Positions 1 through 5,039 of a DNA stretch of 5,888 nucleotides are shown one piece after another; position 1 is the stretch's first letter, and the number at the start of each line of letters is the position of its first letter. This stretch comes from an uncultured Flavobacterium sp. (lineage in GTDB: Bacteria > Bacteroidota > Bacteroidia > Flavobacteriales > Flavobacteriaceae). The translations under genes and the position numbers were made by a program. The stretch is taken from contig NZ_CALFIG010000186.1 of assembly GCF_937876455.1 (NCBI RefSeq), positions 1-5,888 on the forward strand, in the 5' to 3' direction. The notes under the pieces were generated by a model, which did no database searches, had not been told where the DNA came from, and worked only from the letters and a program-made list of their open reading frames with translations.

Positions 1-779
1 TTATTTTCTAAAGCGTCTATTAAAGCTACTTCATCAACAACTCCTCCACGGGCACAATTAATTAATCCTACGCCTTGTTTCATTAAATCCAGCTCTTTAT
101 TTCCTATGGTGTACTCTTTTTGAGCGGGAACATGTAAGGTAATAAAATCAGCTTCTTTAAGTAAAAGTGCTATGTCAATAGTGGGAATGTTAAAAGATAG
201 GTTTTGTCCATCAAAAAAATCGACTTGAATTGTTGCTTCTTTAATGAATTTATCACACGCTAGTACTTTCATACCTAATCCTAAGGCCATCTTAGCTACG
301 GCTTGACCAATACGCCCAAAACCAATTATTCCGATAGTTTTACCTCTTAATTCGGTTCCGTTTGCATATGCTTTTTTAAGTCCGTCAAAGTTAGTATCAC
401 CCTCTAGTGGCATGTTTCTATTGGCATCTTGTAAAAAACGAACTCCAGTGAATAAATGGGCAAAAACCAATTCGGCTACACTTTCAGAAGAAGACGCAGG
501 TGTGTTAATTACATGTAATCCTTTGTTTTTAGCATAGTCTACATCAATATTATCCATTCCTACACCACCACGGCCTATTATTTTTAATCCCGGACAAGCA
601 TCAATGATGTCTTTTCTAACTTTAGTGGCACTTCTTACTAAAAGCACTTTTACATCTTGCGCATTAATAAAATTGGCAACTTGTTCTTGTGCTACTTTGG
701 TAGTGATTACTTCAAATCCACCTTTTTCTAAAGCAGCTATTCCGCTCTTTGAAATTCCGTCGTTTGCTAAAACTTTCAT
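1..779 (-). CDS. serA: D-3-phosphoglycerate dehydrogenase, 3' part cut off by the window edge
   Basis: The 259 N-terminal residues of a D-2-hydroxyacid dehydrogenase are visible; no stop is reached before position 1. The family enzyme oxidises 3-phosphoglycerate to 3-phosphohydroxypyruvate with NAD in the cytosol, the first committed step of serine synthesis. Visible motifs are the substrate-side loop GRGGVGMDNID (69-79), the dinucleotide-binding GFGRIG (153-158), an acidic residue after the second Rossmann strand (D176, which favours NAD over NADP), and NCARGGVVDE (241-250), whose R244 matches the catalytic arginine. The catalytic Glu and His should lie just beyond the edge, so I cannot confirm them, nor tell whether a C-terminal ACT domain is present. 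The first ATG gives a standard N-terminus. The start lies 22 bp after the serC stop and there is no terminator between them, so the two are probably cotranscribed. The serC neighbour is the main reason to prefer serA over another hydroxyacid dehydrogenase. Confidence 0.93.
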   Translation of the reverse strand, partial: MKVLANDGISKSGIAALEKGGFEVITTKVAQEQVANFINAQDVKVLLVRSATKVRKDIIDACPGLKIIGRGGVGMDNIDVDYAKNKGLHVINTPASSSESVAELVFAHLFTGVRFLQDANRNMPLEGDTNFDGLKKAYANGTELRGKTIGIIGFGRIGQAVAKMALGLGMKVLACDKFIKEATIQVDFFDGQNLSFNIPTIDIALLLKEADFITLHVPAQKEYTIGNKELDLMKQGVGLINCARGGVVDEVALIDALEN

Positions 780-801
780 TATTTATTTTTTAAACTAATT
801 A

Positions 802-1872
802 CTAAATTTTATTCTCTAAATCTTGCATTACATCTACTAAAACCTGAACACTTTCTAACGGAAGCGCATTGTACATGGAAGCACGATACCCACCAACCGA
901 ACGATGTCCGTTTAAACCAGAAATTCCAGCAGCTTTCCATAATGTATCAAATGTTTCTTGATGGGCTGGGTTTTCTAATAAAAAAGTAGCATTCATAAAG
1001 CTTCTGTCTTCTTTTGCTGCTGCTCCTTTGAATAATGGATTGCGATCTATTTCAGTGTATAATAAATTGGCTTTTGCCTCGTTAATTTTTTCAATTGCTT
1101 CTATTCCGCCTAATTTTTTCAACCATTGAAGGGTGAGTAAAGATACATAGGTAGGAAAAACAGGAGGGGTATTATACATGCTTTCTTTCGCAATGTGTTG
1201 TTGGTAATTTAGCATATTTGGAATGGTTCTACCCGTTTTACCAAGTATTTCTTCTTTTACAACTACTAAAGTCACACCTGCTGGACCCATGTTTTTTTGT
1301 GCGCCTGCATAAATTAAGTCAAATTGAGAAAAATCTAACTTGCGTGAAAAAATATCTGAACTCATATCACAAACTAACGGAACATTTGTTTGTGGAAATG
1401 TCTTCATTTGTGTACCAAAAATCGTATTGTTGCTTGTACAATGAAAATAATCTACATCTGAAGGAATAAGATAGTCTTTTGGAATATAACTATAGTTTTC
1501 TTCTTTTGACGAACCCACAATTAGGGTTTTTCCAAAATGTTTTGCCTCTTTAATTGCACTATTTGCCCAAGTTCCAGTATCTAAATACGCTGCTTTTCCA
1601 TCTTCACGCATTAAATTGTAAGGTACCATTAAAAATTCTAAACTTGCTCCCCCATGTAAAAACAGCGCTTGGTATCCTTTTTCTTCCAAACCTAAAAGTT
1701 CAAGTACTAACGCTCGTGCTTCTTCCATTACAGCAACAAAATCTTTACTTCTGTGCGAAATTTCAAGAATGGATAAACCAGAGTTGTTAAAATCTAAAAC
1801 AGCTTGCGCCGATTTTTCAAATACTTCTTGAGGTAAAATGCAAGGTCCTGCACTATAATTGTGTTTTTTCAT
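802..1872 (-). CDS. serC: Phosphoserine aminotransferase
   Basis: This is a complete 356-residue PLP-dependent aminotransferase, close to the roughly 360 residues usual for SerC. It converts 3-phosphohydroxypyruvate plus glutamate to O-phosphoserine plus 2-oxoglutarate. The family can also act on the analogous 4-carbon substrate in pyridoxal phosphate synthesis. Recognisable parts are the N-terminal NYSAGPCILP (5-14), HGGAS (73-77) in the cofactor-binding region, the strand VCDMSSD (167-173) with the PLP-ring aspartate D169, AGAQKNMGPAG (189-199) with K193 as the Schiff-base lysine, and the C-terminal GLNGHRSVGGYRASMYNA (319-336) typical of SerC. The chosen ATG gives the canonical N-terminus. 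No Shine-Dalgarno sequence precedes it, which is normal in Bacteroidota. It is the first gene of a serC-serA operon and has a long upstream region with several dyads. Nothing in the protein looks abnormal. Confidence 0.97.
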   Translation of the reverse strand: MKKHNYSAGPCILPQEVFEKSAQAVLDFNNSGLSILEISHRSKDFVAVMEEARALVLELLGLEEKGYQALFLHGGASLEFLMVPYNLMREDGKAAYLDTGTWANSAIKEAKHFGKTLIVGSSKEENYSYIPKDYLIPSDVDYFHCTSNNTIFGTQMKTFPQTNVPLVCDMSSDIFSRKLDFSQFDLIYAGAQKNMGPAGVTLVVVKEEILGKTGRTIPNMLNYQQHIAKESMYNTPPVFPTYVSLLTLQWLKKLGGIEAIEKINEAKANLLYTEIDRNPLFKGAAAKEDRSFMNATFLLENPAHQETFDTLWKAAGISGLNGHRSVGGYRASMYNALPLESVQVLVDVMQDLENKI

Positions 1873-1892
1873 ATGTTTAAATTCTATTTGTT

Positions 1893-1914
1893 AGCGGTAA
1901 CATATGGTGTCGCT
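1893..1914. promoter_or_regulatory. Operator-like imperfect palindrome upstream of serC
   Basis: The 22-bp site reads AGCGnnAnCATATGnTnnCGCT. Eight of its eleven base-pair steps are symmetric about the centre between 1903 and 1904. It begins 20 bp upstream of the serC start codon, where a bound repressor or an RNA structure could affect expression. On the plus strand it is followed by six T residues (1914-1919), but no plus-strand gene ends here, so a terminator role is unlikely. A protein-binding site is my inference; the symmetry is what the sequence shows. Confidence 0.35.
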
Positions 1915-1926
1915 TTTTTATATTGG

Positions 1927-1944
1927 CGTTTGCTTATGCAAACG
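1927..1944. repeat. Perfect 7-bp inverted repeat in the serC leader
   Basis: The arms cgtttgc (1927-1933) and gcaaacg (1938-1944) are perfect reverse complements around the 4-nt spacer ttat. If transcription of serC starts at the distal promoter near 2007-2014, this would form a small stable hairpin in the 5' untranslated RNA, about 55 nt upstream of the start codon. No T-run follows it on the minus strand, so it is not an intrinsic terminator. It could equally be a protein-binding dyad. Confidence 0.6.
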
Positions 1945-2006
1945 TGTTGTTAATGGCGATTTCATATGCTATTTCTGCTTGTATATAGTTGCGTGTTTTT
2001 GATGTG

Positions 2007-2014
2007 CAAATTTC
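2007..2014 (-). promoter_or_regulatory. Possible -7 box of the serC-serA promoter
   Basis: On the minus strand the sequence is GAAATTTG followed by CAC, seven of eight matches to the Bacteroidota TAnnTTTG element. The following CAC also occurs after the -7 boxes proposed for the ferredoxin and ychF genes here. I see no good TTG at the expected -33 spacing. Use of this site would give an untranslated leader of roughly 125-130 nt containing the dyads upstream of serC. Confidence 0.35.
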
Positions 2015-2041
2015 GATATTAATAAGTAAAAAAAGAGTAAA

Positions 2042-2076
2042 TTTTTAACAATAATTACCCTTGTTTTTTAACAATA
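2042..2076. repeat. 12-bp direct repeat, 23-bp period
   Basis: The sequence tttttaacaata occurs at 2042-2053 and again at 2065-2076, separated by 11 bp. It lies between the end of the acyl-CoA reductase gene and the candidate serC promoter. On the minus strand each copy reads TATTGTTAAAAA, which contains the TTG of a -33-like element, but the distance to the candidate -7 box is too long for a normal promoter. Its role is unknown; paired binding sites or low-complexity AT-rich sequence are both possible. Confidence 0.6.
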
Positions 2077-2106
2077 TCGTTTTAGTTTGGGGTCTTTTTT
2101 ATGAAT

Positions 2107-3174
2107 TTATGAATGCAAATCAAATAAAAATTGAAGCGTATCTACATTATCTGCATAATCCCAAAGATTTGGTTGCTGTGTTTGACCAAATGGAATAGAA
2201 GTAGGAATACATCCATTTGAAACCACACATTGTAATACGTTTTTATCTTGATTAATTCGGTTTATAACTTCATCTGTAGAAGAATAGTATTCATAAAAAA
2301 CAGAAGAAATAGGAGAGGCATAACTAGTATCTTCTTTGATAGTTAAAAAGCCATTATCTAAAATTTTATACAAACTCATTAAATATACTGCTTTGTTGTA
2401 GTCATAGTTGTTTGCATATTTTTCATACGTAATGATATCCTTATGGGTAAAAATACCAGTAAAAAAATGATCAAAATTATAGCCTATTGGTACAAATAAT
2501 TTAGAAACATTTCTACAGCCTAACCCAAAATAACGGAAAATATCTTCTCCTAAAGCTTCTAATTCTTGTGGTGTTTCATTACCTGTTAACACAGCAACTG
2601 AATTTCTGTTTTTTCGAATTATATTCGGTTTGTTACCAAAATAATAGTCAAAATAACGAGCCGTATTATTGCTTCCGGTTGCAATTACGGCATCAAATCC
2701 TTCTAATTTACCTTCAACAAATGTTATTTTTTCATTAAATCGGTTATCTAAAGCAAGTAAATAGTTAGCCAAAAATTTAATTAAATAATCGTCTTTACTC
2801 GATGTTTTAACTAAAACATTATTTCCCGAAATTAGGACACAAATTAAATCATGAAACCCTACTAAAGGAATATTTCCTGCCAGAATTAGTCCAATATTTT
2901 TTGGTGTATGGGGTAATTGATTTGTGTAAGTAGAAAGCCATTTGTTTAGGTTTTCTTCCGTTAGCGCCTCTGCCCAAGAAGCTATGGAAAAATAAACATT
3001 TTCTGGTGTAAACCAATTGTTATGTGATTGTGATAAATGAATCAAATCAACCATTTTATCAAAAAATAAATCGTTGTGCAAGACAAGATTATTTCTTTCG
3101 TTTTTGGTTTCAGAAAATTGGGCTAAAAATTTTCCTAATTGAATAAAACAGGATTTAATTTCATTTTGTAACAT
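2107..3174 (-). CDS. LuxC-family acyl-CoA reductase
   Basis: This 355-residue protein resembles the LuxC/acyl-CoA reductase family, a branch of the aldehyde dehydrogenase superfamily that reduces acyl-CoA to aldehyde with NADPH through a cysteine thioester. Visible features are the helical N-terminal region (1-90), LAGNIPLVGFHDL (98-110) followed by VLVKTSSKDD (120-129) in the cofactor-binding part, ATGSNNTARYFDYYF (165-179), and FGLGCRNVSKLFVP (216-229). C220 of that last motif is the likely catalytic nucleophile. The conserved C-terminal block is IPFGQTQQPNLWDYADNVDTLQFL (327-350). No luxA, luxB, luxD or luxE gene is nearby, so light production is not implied. Related orphan reductases are, from memory, common in Bacteroidota beside serC and a ferredoxin, but I know of no established substrate. 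The gene diverges from the ferredoxin with an overlapping promoter. The first ATG is the only one between the upstream in-frame stop and M41. Confidence 0.85.
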   Translation of the reverse strand: MLQNEIKSCFIQLGKFLAQFSETKNERNNLVLHNDLFFDKMVDLIHLSQSHNNWFTPENVYFSIASWAEALTEENLNKWLSTYTNQLPHTPKNIGLILAGNIPLVGFHDLICVLISGNNVLVKTSSKDDYLIKFLANYLLALDNRFNEKITFVEGKLEGFDAVIATGSNNTARYFDYYFGNKPNIIRKNRNSVAVLTGNETPQELEALGEDIFRYFGLGCRNVSKLFVPIGYNFDHFFTGIFTHKDIITYEKYANNYDYNKAVYLMSLYKILDNGFLTIKEDTSYASPISSVFYEYYSSTDEVINRINQDKNVLQCVVSNGCIPTSIPFGQTQQPNLWDYADNVDTLQFLFDLHS

Positions 3175-3181
3175 TTGTAAC

Positions 3182-3212
3182 TTGTATATATGTTGTTTAC
3201 GTTGTAATTTTG
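3182..3212 (+). promoter_or_regulatory. Promoter of the ferredoxin gene
   Basis: The -7 box TAATTTTG (3205-3212) matches the Bacteroidota consensus TAnnTTTG fully, and is followed by CAC. A TTG at 3182-3184 lies 20 bp upstream, the right spacing for the -33 element. Transcription should start near 3218 and give a leader of about 75 nt before the ferredoxin ATG. This is the best-formed promoter in the window. Confidence 0.65.
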
Positions 3213-3214
3213 CA

Positions 3215-3222
3215 CAAAAATA
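3215..3222 (-). promoter_or_regulatory. -7 box of the acyl-CoA reductase promoter
   Basis: The minus strand reads TATTTTTG, a full match to TAnnTTTG. It would start transcription near 3208, giving a leader of about 34 nt before the reductase start codon. No clear TTG is seen at the -33 position around 3242. It lies only 2 bp from the plus-strand -7 box of the ferredoxin gene. Confidence 0.5.
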
Positions 3223-3230
3223 ATCATTTA

Positions 3231-3277
3231 GTTAGACTAATAAGTAGATTTTTATAAAACTTCTAACTTCGTCTAAC
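3231..3277. repeat. Inverted repeat in the ferredoxin leader
   Basis: The arms gttagac (3231-3237) and gtctaac (3271-3277) are perfect 7-bp reverse complements with 33 nt between them, inside the predicted leader of the ferredoxin mRNA. A second copy of tctaac at 3262-3267 could compete for the same left arm over 6 bp. The stem would end 16 nt before the start codon. Short arms in AT-rich DNA can arise by chance. Confidence 0.4.
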
Positions 3278-3293
3278 GTATAACTTTAAAGAT

Positions 3294-3644
3294 ATGGCAA
3301 TTAAAATAACAGATGAATGTATAAATTGTGGCGCTTGTGAGCCGGAGTGTCCAAACACTGCAATTTATGAAGGAGCTGACGATTGGCGTTATAAAGATGG
3401 TACCAAATTAAGTGGTAAAATTATTTTACCTGATGGAATTGAAGTTGATGCAGATGCTGCACAAACACCTTTATCAGATGATGTATATTATATTGTTCCA
3501 AGTAAATGTACAGAATGCAAAGGATTTCATGAAGAACCGCAATGTGCTGCTGTATGTCCAGTTGATTGTTGTGTACCAGACGATGAGCATGTTGAAAGTG
3601 AAGAAACCTTACTTAATCGACAAGCATTTTTACATAACGAATAA
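3294..3644 (+). CDS. Two-cluster 4Fe-4S ferredoxin with an expanded inter-motif loop
   Basis: This 116-residue acidic, soluble protein has two 4Fe-4S binding motifs. CINCGACEPECP (9-20) has cysteines 9, 12, 15 and 19. The second motif has cysteines 72, 75, 84 and 88 in the spacing C-x2-C-x8-C-x3-C-P, as in Allochromatium-type ferredoxins. By analogy with that family, cluster I would use C9, C12, C15 and C88, and cluster II C19, C72, C75 and C84. Two further cysteines, C92 and C93, follow. It should carry electrons at low potential between cytosolic enzymes; the partner is not known. The family is usually about 80 residues long; here about 34 extra residues, roughly 27-61, separate the two motifs. 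The start is well supported, because MAIKITDECINC is the usual family N-terminus. It diverges from the acyl-CoA reductase and is followed 4 nt after its stop by an intrinsic terminator, so it is probably monocistronic. Confidence 0.93.
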   Translation: MAIKITDECINCGACEPECPNTAIYEGADDWRYKDGTKLSGKIILPDGIEVDADAAQTPLSDDVYYIVPSKCTECKGFHEEPQCAAVCPVDCCVPDDEHVESEETLLNRQAFLHNE

Positions 3645-3648
3645 GCAT

Positions 3649-3677
3649 AAATCCCGAAGTTATCGGGATTTTTTTTT
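3649..3677 (+). terminator. Intrinsic terminator after the ferredoxin gene
   Basis: A 9-bp perfect stem (3649-3657 with 3663-3671, core atcccga/tcgggat) closes a 5-nt loop and runs into nine T residues (3669-3677). It begins 4 nt after the ferredoxin stop codon, so it ends that transcript and insulates ychF. Confidence 0.92.
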
Positions 3678-3716
3678 GACTTTTTTCATTTTATTATTTT
3701 TTTCAATTAATAGAAG

Positions 3717-3724
3717 TATATTTG
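3717..3724 (+). promoter_or_regulatory. -7 box of the ychF promoter
   Basis: The sequence TATATTTG followed by CACC fully matches the Bacteroidota TAnnTTTG element. The -33 region (about 3693-3700) is T-rich without a clear TTG. Transcription would start near 3730, leaving a short leader of about 15 nt with no Shine-Dalgarno sequence. Confidence 0.65.
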
Positions 3725-3745
3725 CACCTTTAAAAAACAGTCACA

Positions 3746-4840
3746 ATGAAAGCAGGAATTGTAGGGTTACCTAACGTAGGAAAATCAACTTTATTTAATT
3801 GTTTATCTAACGCAAAAGCACAAAGTGCTAATTTTCCATTTTGTACAATTGAACCAAATATAGGTGTAGTTAATGTGCCAGACCCACGTATTTCTCGTTT
3901 AGAGGAATTAGTAAAACCGGAGCGCGTACAAATGGCAACGGTTGATATTGTTGACATTGCAGGATTAGTTAAAGGGGCTAGTAAAGGTGAAGGATTAGGA
4001 AATCAGTTCTTAGGTAATATTAGAGAATGTAACGCTATTATTCACGTATTGCGTTGTTTTGACAATGATAATATTGTACACGTAGATGGAAATGTTAACC
4101 CAATTAGAGATAAGGAAACTATAGATATTGAGCTGCAGTTAAAAGATTTAGAAACGGTAGACAAACGTTTGGAAAAAGCAAATCGTGCAGCAAAAACAGG
4201 TAATAAAGAAGCTCAAATTGAAAAAGCACTTTTAGACAGAATAAGAGAAGCATTAATGCAAGCAAAGTCAGCACGTACTGTTGTTCCGCAATCTAATGAA
4301 GAAGAAGAATTGTTTGAAAGTTTTCAATTAATTACAGCAAAACCTGTTTTGTATGTATGTAATGTAGATGAAGCTTCGGCAGTAAACGGAAATAAATATG
4401 TAGATCAAGTACGTGAATTAGTAAAAGACGAGCAAGCTGAAGTAATTGTACTTTCTGTTGGAGCAGAAGCAGATATTAATGAGTTAGAGAGTTATGAAGA
4501 ACGTCAACTATTTTTACAAGATTTAGGTTTAACGGAACCAGGGTCCGCAGTGTTAATTCGTGCAGCCTATAAATTATTAAACTTACAAACCTATTTTACA
4601 GCAGGTGTTAAAGAAGTTCGAGCTTGGACCATTAATGTAGGAGATACAGCACCAAAAGCAGCTGGAGTAATTCATACTGATTTTGAAAAAGGATTCATAC
4701 GCGCTGAAGTAATTGCCTTTGAAGATTTTTCAAATTATGGTTCAGAAGCTAAAGTAAAAGAAGCAGGAAAACTTCGTGTTGAAGGTAAAGAGTATATTGT
4801 AAAAGATGGCGATGTGATGCATTTTAGATTTAATGTATAG
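3746..4840 (+). CDS. ychF: Obg-related redox-regulated ATPase YchF
   Basis: This 364-residue protein is nearly the same length as E. coli YchF (363) and aligns along its whole length from memory. YchF (OLA1 in eukaryotes) is a universally conserved member of the Obg GTPase group that prefers ATP. It associates with ribosomes and is linked to stress responses and translation-start control. Visible parts are the G1 loop GLPNVGKST (7-15), switch II DIAGLVKGASKGEGLGNQF (70-88), and NVDE (206-209) in place of the NKxD that specifies guanine, the family's hallmark for ATP use. A helical insert lies around 125-195 and a C-terminal TGS domain covers about 280-364, ending in DGDVMHFRFNV. C33 corresponds to the redox-sensitive C35 of E. 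coli YchF, and H112 to its catalytic H114. It has its own predicted promoter and terminator and looks monocistronic. The ATG gives the standard N-terminus. Confidence 0.97.
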   Translation: MKAGIVGLPNVGKSTLFNCLSNAKAQSANFPFCTIEPNIGVVNVPDPRISRLEELVKPERVQMATVDIVDIAGLVKGASKGEGLGNQFLGNIRECNAIIHVLRCFDNDNIVHVDGNVNPIRDKETIDIELQLKDLETVDKRLEKANRAAKTGNKEAQIEKALLDRIREALMQAKSARTVVPQSNEEEELFESFQLITAKPVLYVCNVDEASAVNGNKYVDQVRELVKDEQAEVIVLSVGAEADINELESYEERQLFLQDLGLTEPGSAVLIRAAYKLLNLQTYFTAGVKEVRAWTINVGDTAPKAAGVIHTDFEKGFIRAEVIAFEDFSNYGSEAKVKEAGKLRVEGKEYIVKDGDVMHFRFNV

Positions 4841-4878
4841 TCAAATAAAATAGAAAAAAGAGTAAAAAAAATAGAAAC

Positions 4879-4906
4879 ACCGTTACAGTTAAGTAACGGT
4901 TTTTTT
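4879..4906 (+). terminator. Intrinsic terminator after ychF
   Basis: An 8-bp perfect stem (accgttac 4879-4886 with gtaacggt 4893-4900) closes a 6-nt loop and runs into seven T residues (4900-4906). It starts 38 nt after the ychF stop. An A-rich tract upstream (4864-4877) would give a T-rich, interrupted tail on the minus strand, so it may work weakly in both directions. Confidence 0.88.
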
Positions 4907-4911
4907 ATACA

Positions 4912-4919
4912 TAACTTTG
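4912..4919 (+). promoter_or_regulatory. Possible distal -7 box for parE
   Basis: TAACTTTG matches TAnnTTTG fully and lies 5 bp after the T-run of the ychF terminator. The -33 position falls in the terminator stem and has no clear TTG. Its use would give a parE leader of about 115 nt. Confidence 0.3.
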
Positions 4920-4965
4920 TCAATAACTTCTTTTTTTAACGCTTTTATTTTCTTTTGAAATACTT

Positions 4966-4973
4966 TATATTAG
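4966..4973 (+). promoter_or_regulatory. Possible proximal -7 box for parE
   Basis: TATATTAG matches seven of eight positions of TAnnTTTG and is followed by CAG. A T-rich stretch at 4943-4946 sits 19 bp upstream but is not a TTG. Its use would give a leader of about 60 nt containing two start-stop codon pairs. Confidence 0.3.
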
Positions 4974-5039
4974 CAGTCTCGAGGTGTGTCATGTAAGCAT
5001 TAACCAAAGAGCATGTAGTTAATTTCCATAATTGTATCT

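Noticed and set aside
1218..1790. Two open frames of about 80 codons on the plus strand inside serC
   Set aside because: They are antisense to strongly conserved serC coding sequence and their translations look like reverse-complement artefacts.
1893..1919. Plus-strand intrinsic terminator formed by the dyad and the following six T residues
   Set aside because: No plus-strand gene lies upstream, the stem is interrupted by mismatches, and the site is better read as a dyad upstream of serC.
2018..2060. Intrinsic terminator for the acyl-CoA reductase transcript on the minus strand
   Set aside because: GTAATT and AATTTAC could pair with a bulge before a T-rich run, but the stem is short, almost entirely A-T, and not convincing.
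2107..3174. Part of a bioluminescence operon
   Set aside because: Only the LuxC-like reductase is present; there is no luciferase, acyl transferase or acyl-protein synthetase in the window.
3412..3774. A 120-codon open frame on the plus strand overlapping the ferredoxin gene
   Set aside because: It is a +1 shadow of the ferredoxin frame, runs through the terminator and into ychF, and its translation is low-complexity hydrophobic sequence with no recognisable family.
4735..4923. A 62-codon open frame on the minus strand across the ychF 3' end
   Set aside because: It is antisense to the conserved TGS domain of YchF, crosses the terminator, and shows no family resemblance.
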